DNA from: Candidatus Eubacterium faecigallinarum
GTDB lineage: Bacteria; Bacillota; Clostridia; Oscillospirales; Acutalibacteraceae
DNA length: 64,000 bases
Direction of reading: 5' to 3'
Assembly (NCBI GenBank): GCA_019115455.1
Contig: DXDN01000025.1
Coordinates: 62,001 to 126,000 of the forward strand
Numbering within the stretch: position 1 is the first letter of the stretch; every line of letters starts with the position of its first letter. Position numbers and translations under genes: made by a program. Positions 1 to 8,130 of the stretch are shown in pieces. Under the pieces are notes generated by a model. That model saw nothing but the letters and a program-made list of their open reading frames with translations, made no database searches and was not told the DNA's origin.

Positions 1-1458
1 GGCGACGGCTGGCACCTGACAGGGCAGAGCCAGTACAACGACGCTATGAATGATTTCGCCGCTGAGTATATCTGGACTCAGGATGTTGTTGACACGGTTA
101 ATGCAGCTGCGGCTGATGACGCTGTCGGCGCTAAGGAGCTTCAGTCAGCTATGACGGACGGGGATTATGCCGCTTTTGAAGAGGCATATGCTTCTTACGG
201 AGATTCTCTTGCCAAGGACGGCTATGATATTTCCTATGCTGTTAATGATGCACTGACTTCTCAAAATGTTCCGCAGTCGCTGGATTACGGAATTTACGTG
301 CCCGGTATACCTACCATTACAGAGCACGCCCTTGATTCAATAAACTGCGCCGACTGGCTTAAAAGTCTTGTGGTGGACGGAATCATCGGCGGTGTCGGAG
401 CAGTTCTGGGATTTGTTCCCCAGATGCTGGTGCTCTTCATTTTGCTGGCGTTTCTTGAGGGGTGCGGATATATGTCCCGTGTTGCGTTTATCATGGACAG
501 AATTTTCAGAAAATTCGGTCTTTCCGGCAAATCCTTTATCCCAATGCTTGTAGGCACAGGCTGTGGTGTCCCCGGTATAATGGCGAGCCGAACCATTGAA
601 AATGAGCGCGACCGCAGAATGACTGTAATTACCACAACCTTTATACCCTGTAGTGCTAAAATGCCGGTTGTTGCGCTTATTTCCACAGTGCTTTTTCACG
701 GCGAATGGTGGGTGGCGCCCAGCGCTTACTTTGTCGGAGTGGCGGCAGTTGTGATTTCAGGAATTATGCTTAAGAAAACACGGCTGTTTGCCGGTGATAC
801 GGCGCCGTTTGTAATGGAGCTTCCGGCATATCATATGCCCACGGCAGGCAATGTGCTTCGTTCAATGTGGGAGCGCGCCTCGTCATTTATAAAAAAAGCA
901 GGAACGGTCATTTTGATTGCGACGGTGTTCGTGTGGGTAGCGTCTCATTTCGGAAAGCTGGAAAACGGCGGTATCGGATTTGATACTGATATGCAGCTGG
1001 AATCATCACTGCTCGGTATTATCGGTAACGCTATAAAGACGATATTTATACCGCTGGGCTTCGGAAATATAAAAGCCGCTATTGCCACGATTATGGGACT
1101 CGTCGCTAAGGAAGAGGTTGTCGGAGTATTCGGAGTGCTTGATTTTGAAGAGTTCACTCCCGTGGCTGGTTATTCATTTTTGGTATTCAATCTGCTTTGC
1201 GCCCCGTGCTGTGCCGCAATGTCAGCAATCAGAAGAGAAATGAACAGCGCCAAATGGACTCTCTTTGCCATCGGCTATCAGTGTGTTTTTGCTTATGCTG
1301 TATCCTTTATGATTTATCAGTTTGGTATGCTGTTTATCGGTCAGGCAGATATTCTCGGAGTAATAGCGGCGGTAGTTGTTCTCGGCTTTATGATTTATAT
1401 GCTGGTTCGTCCGCAGAAAAAATACAATAAGCCGACGGTCAGAGCGGTTGACGCATAA
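1..1458 (+). CDS. feoB: Ferrous iron transport protein B, C-terminal part (cut by window edge)
   Basis: The reading frame is open from base 1, so this is the 3' part of a gene that begins outside the window; the GTPase domain is missing. What remains is the membrane permease half of FeoB, which moves Fe(II) across the cytoplasmic membrane. The FeoB gate signature is visible: GTGCGVPGIMASRTIENERD, then TTTFIPCSAKMPV, and a second Cys-rich region LLCAPCCAAMSAIRRE. About eight hydrophobic segments are present, with a typical FeoB C-terminal spacer of soluble sequence between them. The next gene, 20 bases downstream, is the small Cys-rich partner usual for Clostridia, which supports the call. I am sure of the family; the missing N-terminus cannot be judged. 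Confidence 0.96.
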   Translation, partial: GDGWHLTGQSQYNDAMNDFAAEYIWTQDVVDTVNAAAADDAVGAKELQSAMTDGDYAAFEEAYASYGDSLAKDGYDISYAVNDALTSQNVPQSLDYGIYVPGIPTITEHALDSINCADWLKSLVVDGIIGGVGAVLGFVPQMLVLFILLAFLEGCGYMSRVAFIMDRIFRKFGLSGKSFIPMLVGTGCGVPGIMASRTIENERDRRMTVITTTFIPCSAKMPVVALISTVLFHGEWWVAPSAYFVGVAAVVISGIMLKKTRLFAGDTAPFVMELPAYHMPTAGNVLRSMWERASSFIKKAGTVILIATVFVWVASHFGKLENGGIGFDTDMQLESSLLGIIGNAIKTIFIPLGFGNIKAAIATIMGLVAKEEVVGVFGVLDFEEFTPVAGYSFLVFNLLCAPCCAAMSAIRREMNSAKWTLFAIGYQCVFAYAVSFMIYQFGMLFIGQADILGVIAAVVVLGFMIYMLVRPQKKYNKPTVRAVDA

Positions 1459-1478
1459 GGAAAGAAAAAGGTGAGGAT

Positions 1479-1643
1479 ATGTTAAATTTTATTTTTGAAA
1501 ATATTGGTACCATTGTTGTTTTTTTGATGGTGGCGGCGTCAGTGACGGCAGCCGCCGTAAAAATGGCGTCGGATAAAAAATCAGGAAAATCAGGTTGTTG
1601 CGGTGACTGCGGCAAATGCGGCGGATACTGCAACTCAAAATAA
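1479..1643 (+). CDS. Small FeoB-associated Cys-rich membrane protein (54 aa)
   Basis: A 54-residue protein with one N-terminal membrane helix (IFENIGTIVVFLMVAASVTAAAV), a short basic stretch (KMASDKKSGKSG) and a Cys tail (GCCGDCGKCGGYCNSK, five Cys). This matches the FeoB-associated Cys-rich membrane protein type that follows feoB in many Firmicutes. The ATG sits behind AAAAAGGTGAGG. Twenty bases separate it from feoB and a terminator follows, so it is the last gene of the feo operon. Its role is not proven; the Cys tail could bind Fe(II) or pass it on at the inner membrane face. Confidence 0.88.
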   Translation: MLNFIFENIGTIVVFLMVAASVTAAAVKMASDKKSGKSGCCGDCGKCGGYCNSK

Positions 1644-1650
1644 AAGTGGA

Positions 1651-1697
1651 AAAACCCGCTGTTGTTTGATATAATGAATAACAGCGGGTTTTATTTT
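1651..1697 (+). terminator. Rho-independent terminator of the feo operon
   Basis: A 13-bp inverted repeat (AAAACCCGCTGTT / AACAGCGGGTTTT) with a 16-base loop and a T-rich 3' side lies just after the small Cys-rich gene. It ends the feo transcript. Confidence 0.85.
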
Positions 1698-1763
1698 GTG
1701 ATAATATTTTTATGTCATCAATTGCATATCACATACTGAAATCATAACACAGAGGGGGAGAAC

Positions 1764-2453
1764 ATGGTGATCAAAAACGTACTTCTTGATCTTGACGATA
1801 CAATCCTTGATTTTAAAAAAGCGGAGAGTCAAGCTCTTTGCAAAACTCTGCGTTCTCTCGGAATTGAACCCTCACAGCACATAGTACAGCTTTACAGCGA
1901 TTATAATCTTTCCCAGTGGAAACGTCTTGAGCGAGGAGAGATAACCCGAGCTGAGGTCAAAGTCAACAGATACAGGCTTTTGTTTGACGATCTTGGGGTG
2001 GACGTTTCGCCTGAAAAAGCAACGCAGATATATGAGGACAACCTGTGTATCGGTCACTATTTTATTCAGGGAGCACCTGAAATGCTCAAAAAGCTAAAGG
2101 ACCGCTTTGACTTATATCTTGTTTCTAACGGAACAAAAAGAGTTCAGGAGGGGAGACTTTTCAGTGCAGGCATCAGCGGATATTTTAAGGAGATTTTTAT
2201 TTCCGAGGATGTGGGATACAATAAACCAAGTAAGGAATTTTTTGATTTCTGCTTTTCATGTATTCCTGATTTAAAAAAGGAAGAGACTGTTATAATCGGC
2301 GACAGCCTTACATCGGATATACTTGGCGGTATTAATTCCGGCATAAAAACCGTTTGGTTTAACCCGAACAGAAATAAAAACGATTCTGATATAAAGCCTG
2401 ATTATGAGATTTCAAGCCTTGATGAAGCAGAGAAGCTGCTGGAAAATCTGTAA
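1764..2453 (+). CDS. HAD hydrolase, YjjG-type pyrimidine nucleotidase
   Basis: A 229-residue HAD phosphatase. Motif I is DLDDT (Asp9, Asp11), followed by ILDFKKAE, the variant typical of the YjjG/YfnB subfamily, which dephosphorylates non-canonical pyrimidine nucleoside monophosphates. Motif II is SNGTKRVQ, the motif III Lys lies in NKPSKEFF, and motif IV is IGDSLTSDILGG. The helical cap between motifs I and II is of normal size. The ATG follows GAGGGGGAGA. It stands alone between two terminators. Family is certain; the exact substrate is inferred from subfamily motifs only. Confidence 0.88.
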   Translation: MVIKNVLLDLDDTILDFKKAESQALCKTLRSLGIEPSQHIVQLYSDYNLSQWKRLERGEITRAEVKVNRYRLLFDDLGVDVSPEKATQIYEDNLCIGHYFIQGAPEMLKKLKDRFDLYLVSNGTKRVQEGRLFSAGISGYFKEIFISEDVGYNKPSKEFFDFCFSCIPDLKKEETVIIGDSLTSDILGGINSGIKTVWFNPNRNKNDSDIKPDYEISSLDEAEKLLENL

Positions 2454-2465
2454 ATCTGTATAACA

Positions 2466-2497
2466 AAAGGACAGCGAAATAATCGCTGTCCTTTTTT
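2466..2497 (+). terminator. Terminator after the YjjG-type gene
   Basis: Perfect 12-bp stem AAAGGACAGCGA / TCGCTGTCCTTT with a 5-base loop and a T run. It lies between two convergent genes and may serve both strands, since A residues precede the stem. Confidence 0.85.
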
Positions 2498-2508
2498 GCT
2501 GTTGTTTT

Positions 2509-3411
2509 TTATCCCAGTTCTTTTACGTATTTATTTATCTTTTCTGCAATCGGTTTAGCCTCGTCTTCTGATACAGGAAGGAACGGACTTCTGGGCTGAC
2601 CGCAGTCGATGCCGAATCTCAGTGAGATTACCTGCTTAGCGGCTCCGTAAAGGGACTTGCAGGCAAGAAGGTCAAATATGCAGTCGTTTATTTTATATTG
2701 AAGCTTCTTGGCTTCCTCAAACTTGTTTTCATTAACAAGCTTGTCCAAAGCTACGAAAAGCTCAGGCATGCAGCCGTAAGTTCCGCCTATACCGGCATCG
2801 GCACCCATAATTCTTCCGCCGACAAACTGCTCGTCAGAGCCGTTGAAGATTATGAAATCATCACCAGCCGCAACACGGTATCTTTCCATAAGGAATACGG
2901 GGTCAGCGGAGTTTTTAACGCCGATAACCTTTTCGTTCTTGGCAAACTCAGCAAGCATGGCAGGAGAAAGGTCAAATCCTGTAAGCTGAGGAATGTTGTA
3001 GATGATGAATGGAACGTCCGTGGCATTTATTATAGCTTCCCAGTGAAGCTTAACGCTTTCGGCAGGAAGGTGATAGTATACTGAAGGCACAGCGCTGACA
3101 GCGTCAGCACCTATGGACTCGGCATGCTTGGCAAGCTCAATGCTCTCTTTTGTTGAGGCACATCCAACATGCACAATCACAGTGAAATCGTCGCCTGCCG
3201 CTTCTTTAACGGCGGCGGCAACCTGCTTTCTCTCTTCGGTAGAAAGAAGAAATCCCTCGCCCGTTGAGCCGCAGGCGTAAACGCCCTTAACTCCCAGTGA
3301 TTTATACACCTTTACAAGCTCTTTAATTTTTTTAGCGTCGATATTGTCATTTTTATCATATATCGCGTTGAGGGCGCAGAAAACGCCTCTGAATTTACTT
3401 AAATCTGTCAT
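2509..3411 (-). CDS. nanA: N-acetylneuraminate lyase-type aldolase (DapA superfamily)
   Basis: A 300-residue class I aldolase of the DHDPS/NAL superfamily that should split N-acetylneuraminate into pyruvate and N-acetylmannosamine in the cytoplasm. The carboxylate-binding loop reads GSTGE (residues 48-52), the form usual in sialate lyases, whereas DHDPS has GTTGE. Tyr138 (IIYNIP) and the Schiff-base Lys166 (VIGVKNS) fall within one residue of Tyr137 and Lys165 of the E. coli lyase. The chosen ATG has CGAGGTG six bases upstream; an in-frame GTG three codons earlier overlaps that site. It is divergent from nanE, which fits sialate catabolism. No nanK or transporter is in the window. Confidence 0.85.
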   Translation of the reverse strand: MTDLSKFRGVFCALNAIYDKNDNIDAKKIKELVKVYKSLGVKGVYACGSTGEGFLLSTEERKQVAAAVKEAAGDDFTVIVHVGCASTKESIELAKHAESIGADAVSAVPSVYYHLPAESVKLHWEAIINATDVPFIIYNIPQLTGFDLSPAMLAEFAKNEKVIGVKNSADPVFLMERYRVAAGDDFIIFNGSDEQFVGGRIMGADAGIGGTYGCMPELFVALDKLVNENKFEEAKKLQYKINDCIFDLLACKSLYGAAKQVISLRFGIDCGQPRSPFLPVSEDEAKPIAEKINKYVKELG

Positions 3412-3458
3412 AGTTTTCACCTCGGGTTCATTGTATCATACTATATTTTAATATTCAA

Positions 3459-3487
3459 TAGACAATTAATTTTTATTGTGCTATACT
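3459..3487 (+). promoter_or_regulatory. Promoter of nanE
   Basis: TAGACA and TATACT are separated by 17 bases, about 40 bases before the nanE ATG. The -35 lies over TTGTCT on the other strand, which could serve the divergent lyase gene, so the two promoters may share this DNA. Confidence 0.55.
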
Positions 3488-3525
3488 ACTTATAAATATG
3501 AAATGTGTTTTCGGGGGGTGTCCTT

Positions 3526-4212
3526 ATGACTAATAAAGAAATTCTTGACCAGATAAAAGGCGGACTTATAGTGTCCTGCCAGGCGCTGGAAACCGAGCCG
3601 CTTCACGACAGCTATATAATGTCAAAAATGGCTTGGGCGGCTTATCTTGGCGGTGCTGTCGGTATAAGAGCAAATACTGTGGAGGATATTAATGCAATCA
3701 GGGAAAGAGTCAGCCTCCCGGTAATAGGAATTATCAAGCAGGAGTATGATGACAGCGAGGTCTATATTACCCCCACAATGAAAGAGGTTGACGCTCTTGC
3801 CCAAATCGGCTGCGATATCATAGCCATTGACGCCACCAAAAGGCTCAGACCCGGCGGCGTAAGCCTTGAGGATTTCTTTACTGAGGTGAGAAATAAATAT
3901 CCTAATCAACTTTTTATGGCTGATACAAGCTGCTTTGAAGAGGGCAAGAAAGCTCAGGAGCTGGGCTTTGACCTGATAGGAACCACAATGGCGGGCTATA
4001 CCCCGTATACAAAGGGAACAGTTATTCCGGATTATACGCTTATGGAAAGGTATGTGAAGGAGCTTGATACTCCGGTTATTGCTGAGGGAGGCATATGGGT
4101 TCCCGAACAGCTTAAAAAAGCCATTGACCTTGGCGTTCACGCGGCAGTAGTCGGAACTGCCATAACACGCCCTATGGATATTACAAAAAGATTTGTAAAC
4201 GCAATTAAATAA
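3526..4212 (+). CDS. nanE: N-acetylmannosamine-6-phosphate 2-epimerase
   Basis: A 228-residue TIM-barrel protein of the NanE family, which converts ManNAc-6-P to GlcNAc-6-P in the sialic acid route. It is recognised by GGLIVSCQALETEPLHDS at the N-terminus, VIGIIKQEY (catalytic Lys), IIAIDATKRLRP, TTMAGYTPYTKG and the phosphate-binding end VIAEGGIW...GVHAAVVGTAITRP. Length is normal for the family. The start is the ATG behind GGGGGGTG; an upstream in-frame ATG has no ribosome site. It is divergent from the lyase gene and followed by its own terminator. Confidence 0.94.
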   Translation: MTNKEILDQIKGGLIVSCQALETEPLHDSYIMSKMAWAAYLGGAVGIRANTVEDINAIRERVSLPVIGIIKQEYDDSEVYITPTMKEVDALAQIGCDIIAIDATKRLRPGGVSLEDFFTEVRNKYPNQLFMADTSCFEEGKKAQELGFDLIGTTMAGYTPYTKGTVIPDYTLMERYVKELDTPVIAEGGIWVPEQLKKAIDLGVHAAVVGTAITRPMDITKRFVNAIK

Positions 4213-4227
4213 AATTATTAAATGAAA

Positions 4228-4268
4228 TAAAACCGCCGTGTTCAGTAATGAATAACGGCGGTTTATTT
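4228..4268 (+). terminator. Terminator of nanE
   Basis: A 10-bp stem (AAACCGCCGT / ACGGCGGTTT) with a T-containing 3' side follows the nanE stop by 16 bases. Confidence 0.75.
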
Positions 4269-4355
4269 GTTGTAAAAATTGTTGCAAAGCGTGATTTAAT
4301 AATATAAAACATAGAATGATGTGTTGAGCCAGTTGAACCATCAGTAGAAAAGCAG

Positions 4356-4569
4356 ATGAAAATAAAAAGCCTGCGATGATGCGTCATGCCCACCGCAAAG
4401 ACCACAGACCGATATGTATTAATTATCGGTCGGAAAGAAATGAAAATAAAAAACCTACGATGGTGCGTAATGCCCACCGCAAAGACCGCAGACGGATTGT
4501 GTTAATCAACGGTCGGGAAGAAATGAAAATAAAAAAATCTGCGATGGTGCGTAATGCCCACCGCAGGTG
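4356..4569 (-). repeat. Three tandem 83-84-base terminator-like repeats after tRNA-Pro
   Basis: Three near-identical units begin at 4356, 4440 and 4523 (periods 84 and 83; the third is cut short by the tRNA). Read on the minus strand, directly downstream of the tRNA, each unit gives a hairpin with arms TGCGGTGG and CCATCGCA followed by a T-rich run (ATTTTTTTATTTT), which is the form of a rho-independent terminator. Arm changes between units keep pairing through G-U wobbles. Between units lies a second inverted repeat, perfect in one copy (GACCGATA / TATCGGTC) and decayed in the other. No protein-coding signal is seen here. This explains most of the gap between nanE and the next gene. See findings. 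Confidence 0.85.
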
Positions 4570-4646
<77 letters not shown>

Positions 4647-4660
4647 ATTTCGTGATATCT

Positions 4661-4689
4661 ATTATTGCACATTATTATTCATTTTTCAA
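4661..4689 (-). promoter_or_regulatory. Promoter of tRNA-Pro
   Basis: On the minus strand TTGAAA and AATAAT are 17 bases apart, with the -10 ending 14 bases before the mature tRNA 5' end. Confidence 0.5.
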
Positions 4690-4708
4690 CCCCCAAAATT
4701 ATTTTTTT

Positions 4709-4738
4709 TTGACAAAACATTATCGGCAATGGTATAAT
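4709..4738 (+). promoter_or_regulatory. Promoter of the GH51 gene
   Basis: Consensus TTGACA and TATAAT with an 18-base spacer, 29 bases before the start codon of the GH51 gene. Confidence 0.7.
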
Positions 4739-4767
4739 TGAGCCATAAATCACAAGGAGAAAGACTA

Positions 4768-7161
4768 ATGAGAAAGATAGTAGCCTTTTTGACTGTACTT
4801 ATTTTAACAGCAACCATGTGTGCATCTCCGGCAGCTGCCGATGAGACGCTGACTCTTGACGTTTCGGCTGAGGCGGAGTCACGCAGTATATCCGACAAGC
4901 TGTACGGACTTTTTATTGAGGATATATCATTTGCCTGTGACGGAGGGCTTGTATCAAATCTCGTTAATAATAATTCTTTTGAGTATCAGTTTAATAAAAC
5001 CACTTCGTGGACTGCTGATAATATTGATTTGTCAGTCGATGATACTCAGACTCCGCTTAATGCCAATAACCCGACCTATGCCACAATAACCGTGGACGGA
5101 AAGGGAAGCCTGACGAACCTCGGATATACGGAATTATATGATTATAAAACATATGATATGAATGAGAAAAAAGCGGCAACAGCCGATATGGGCTTTAAGA
5201 AAAACGCTAAATATGACTTCTCATGTTACATAAATAACAGGGATTTTGAGGGAACCGTGAGAGTTTATCTGGACTCTGATTCCAATAAGGTGAATGTTAC
5301 TGAGCTGGATATTTCCAGATGCGGCAAGGTGTGGAACAAGCTTTCAGCCACACTTGAGTCGGTAGCTCAGGAGGACGGAGCGCTTACAATCGAGTTTGAC
5401 GGAACAGGAACATTGCTCATAGATTTTGTATCGCTGGTGCCTGAGGATAGCCACGGATATGGTACGCCGCAGTGGAAATACACAACTCTCAGGTCGGACC
5501 TTTATGAATCTTTGGAGCAGATGAATCCCGGATTTATCCGCTTCCCCGGCGGCTGTCTTGCAGAGGGCGACAGCCTTGAAAATCTCTACGACTGGAAAGA
5601 AACTATCGGCCCGCTGGAGGAGAGGGTTCAGTTTTATAACCTTTGGAGGGATGATGCCGGCAGGGATTATATAAATACCATGGCAATGGGATACCACGAG
5701 TATTTTCAGCTTTGCAAGGATTTGGACGCTCAGCCGCTTCCGATACTTAACGTGGGGCTGACCTGTCAGGGCAGAGCCGCTTATGACGATTACGTTTTGG
5801 CGCTTGAAAAGAACTCCATGACTGACGAGGAATGGGAAACGTACCTGACCGAAAAACGTGAGCTCGATCCTAAAGACACAAAGGAAAGGGAAGAGTTTAC
5901 AAGTTATATCGAAGGACTTAATATTAATTCTCGTGATGATTTTGAGGCATATCTTGATACAATTGCCCTTCGTCCCGGCACGGCTGAATGGGACGCATAC
6001 GTCCAGGATATACTTGACCTTATTGAATATGCCAACGGCGACGCCAACACTACATATTGGGGAGCAATACGTGCGGCAAACGGCAGCACGGAGCCGTTTG
6101 ATCTTAAATATATCGGACTCGGAAACGAAAACTGGGGCGAAATATATGAGAGAAATTTCAAAGCTCTATATGAGGAAATCAAGGAAGCTTATCCTGATAT
6201 AACGATTATTTCCTCAGCAGGAACATACCTTGAGGGCGAAGCTTACGATTATAACTGGGACTGGATTAGCAAGGACTATCCGGATACCATAGTCGACGAG
6301 CATTATTATACAAATGACGGATACCTCTTTGACCATAACGACAGATATGATGATTTTGACCGTGACTCGGCGCATGTTTTCATAGGCGAATATGCCGCTA
6401 CTGCCAAGGGAGTAGGAACGATCCAGACAAAATCAAATCTTTATGCCGCTGTTGAGGAGGCAAGCTATCTCACCGGAGTTGAGCGAAACGGAGATGTGGT
6501 GGAAATGGCGTCCTATGCCCCCACCTTTGCCAAGGTGAACGCCCAGAGCTGGAATGTTAATCTTATCTGGTTTGATTCTCAGGAAATTGTGCTGACTCCA
6601 AGCTATTATGTCCAGATGCTCTTTGCCAACAATTACGGCACCAAGTATCTTGAGTCCACATTCTCCGGCGGAGATACTATCCAGGACGGAGTGTATGAGT
6701 CGGTAACTGTTGACGAGGATTCCCAGACGCTTTATATCAAACTTGTCAACACTAACGGAAGTGCTAAAAGTGTTAACGTAAATCTTACAGGCTTCGGAGA
6801 TATAAACCGTATCTCAGCGCAGTCACTGACAGGAAGCTATAAATCAGCCTGCAACGAGATTGGCAGCAATACCACTTATCCCGTTGAAAAGGAGCTTGCA
6901 GCAGGCGAGAGCGTAACAGTCGATATGGATAAATACGACGTTACTGTATTGCGTGTGGCATACGGTTCAAACGACGGAGCATCCTTGTATGCGCTGCCTG
7001 ATTTTATCAGCACAATGACTACCGAAACAACAGATTATCTGCCCGACGCTATAAAAATCGGCGTTCCCTGCGGTATTGTTGCAGGAGTTGTGATAATAGC
7101 GGCAGTTGTTGTTATAGCTGTTAAAGCTAAAAGCAAAAAATCCAAGAAGAATGGTGAATAA
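4768..7161 (+). CDS. Surface-anchored GH51 alpha-L-arabinofuranosidase
   Basis: A 797-residue protein that should remove arabinofuranosyl side chains from plant polysaccharides. Residues 1-25 form a signal peptide (KIVAFLTVLILTATMCASPAAA). The GH51 start LYGLFIEDISFACDGG is followed by a carbohydrate-binding insert of beta-sandwich type (about 75-225), then the catalytic barrel with acid/base Glu454 in GNENW and nucleophile Glu541 in IGEYA. A C-terminal beta domain ends in one membrane helix (about 764-786) and a Lys-rich tail (KAKSKKSKK), so the enzyme is held on the outer face of the membrane. Most GH51 enzymes are cytoplasmic, so this form is uncommon. The ATG behind AAGGAGAAAG was chosen. 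The stop overlaps the next start. Confidence 0.9.
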   Translation: MRKIVAFLTVLILTATMCASPAAADETLTLDVSAEAESRSISDKLYGLFIEDISFACDGGLVSNLVNNNSFEYQFNKTTSWTADNIDLSVDDTQTPLNANNPTYATITVDGKGSLTNLGYTELYDYKTYDMNEKKAATADMGFKKNAKYDFSCYINNRDFEGTVRVYLDSDSNKVNVTELDISRCGKVWNKLSATLESVAQEDGALTIEFDGTGTLLIDFVSLVPEDSHGYGTPQWKYTTLRSDLYESLEQMNPGFIRFPGGCLAEGDSLENLYDWKETIGPLEERVQFYNLWRDDAGRDYINTMAMGYHEYFQLCKDLDAQPLPILNVGLTCQGRAAYDDYVLALEKNSMTDEEWETYLTEKRELDPKDTKEREEFTSYIEGLNINSRDDFEAYLDTIALRPGTAEWDAYVQDILDLIEYANGDANTTYWGAIRAANGSTEPFDLKYIGLGNENWGEIYERNFKALYEEIKEAYPDITIISSAGTYLEGEAYDYNWDWISKDYPDTIVDEHYYTNDGYLFDHNDRYDDFDRDSAHVFIGEYAATAKGVGTIQTKSNLYAAVEEASYLTGVERNGDVVEMASYAPTFAKVNAQSWNVNLIWFDSQEIVLTPSYYVQMLFANNYGTKYLESTFSGGDTIQDGVYESVTVDEDSQTLYIKLVNTNGSAKSVNVNLTGFGDINRISAQSLTGSYKSACNEIGSNTTYPVEKELAAGESVTVDMDKYDVTVLRVAYGSNDGASLYALPDFISTMTTETTDYLPDAIKIGVPCGIVAGVVIIAAVVVIAVKAKSKKSKKNGE

Positions 7162-8129
7162 TGAACATAACCTTTTATTCCAACGTTACTACAAAAGAAG
7201 AAGTATTAAAGCATATTCCTAAGCTTAACGAGCACAATGTCCGATTTGTAAAGCTCAGCGATAAAGAGCTTTTGACGGGGGAGTGCAGTGATACTCAAAT
7301 ACTAATCGTTGACGCAATGGGCGTTGTTGACAAAGAGGTAATATCCTCCATGCCCCAGCTAAAACTTATACAGTCCGAAGGGGTTGGATATCAGGGCGTT
7401 GACGTGGATTTTGCCGAAAAATGCGGCGTTGCCGTCTGCAACAACAAGGGCGTAAACGATACCGCCGTGGCTGAGGATGCGCTGCTTCTTATGCTGGGAT
7501 GCCTGAAAAATATAATTACCGGGCATCAGAGTGTTTATGACGGCAGACAGATGGAGGTAAAAAAAGCATCCTTCGGAGTGATTAAAGAGCTGAGTCAGTG
7601 CACTGTAGGTCTTATAGGCTTTGGCGATATAGCGAGAGTTACGGCTAAATACTGCAATGCGCTGGGCGCAAGGGTTATCTATTCCAACAGAACAAGATAC
7701 AAAGAGCTTGAAGCTGAGCATAATGTTGAATATTGCAGCATTGACGAACTGCTTAGGCAGGCGGATTTTGTTTCACTTCACGTGGCTGTAACGGACGACA
7801 CAAGGAAAATGGCAGACAAGTCTTTCTTTGACAAAATGAAAAAGGACGCATATCTGATAAATACGTCGAGAGGGGATCTCGTGGATAACGAGGCGCTTTT
7901 AGATGCTCTGCTTGAGGGGAAAATCGCAGGTGCAGGACTGGACGTTATTTCGCCTGAACCTGTTCAAAAAGACAATATCCTGCTGGACGAGAGAATAAAG
8001 AGCAAGCTGGTCCTTACACCACATATTGCAGGAATCACAAATCTTACCGTAGAAAAAATTTACCGCAATATTCAGGAGAATATAAATAGAACAATCAGCG
8101 AAATGCCGCTGATTAACAGGGTGAAATAA
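7161..8129 (+). CDS. D-isomer-specific 2-hydroxyacid dehydrogenase
   Basis: A 322-residue NAD-dependent dehydrogenase of the D-2-hydroxyacid family. The nucleotide fold shows VGLIGFGDIARVTAKYC near residue 150, then YSNRTR, and the family signature DAYLINTSRGDLVDNEALLDAL. The catalytic Arg lies in that stretch, Glu in GLDVISPEP and His in TPHIAGIT. The start codon overlaps the stop of the GH51 gene by one base, and the lipoprotein gene follows after one base, so the three genes are co-translated. The substrate is unknown; it could be a sugar-derived 2-keto acid, but nothing in the sequence fixes this. Confidence 0.87.
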   Translation: MNITFYSNVTTKEEVLKHIPKLNEHNVRFVKLSDKELLTGECSDTQILIVDAMGVVDKEVISSMPQLKLIQSEGVGYQGVDVDFAEKCGVAVCNNKGVNDTAVAEDALLLMLGCLKNIITGHQSVYDGRQMEVKKASFGVIKELSQCTVGLIGFGDIARVTAKYCNALGARVIYSNRTRYKELEAEHNVEYCSIDELLRQADFVSLHVAVTDDTRKMADKSFFDKMKKDAYLINTSRGDLVDNEALLDALLEGKIAGAGLDVISPEPVQKDNILLDERIKSKLVLTPHIAGITNLTVEKIYRNIQENINRTISEMPLINRVK

Positions 8130-8130
8130 A

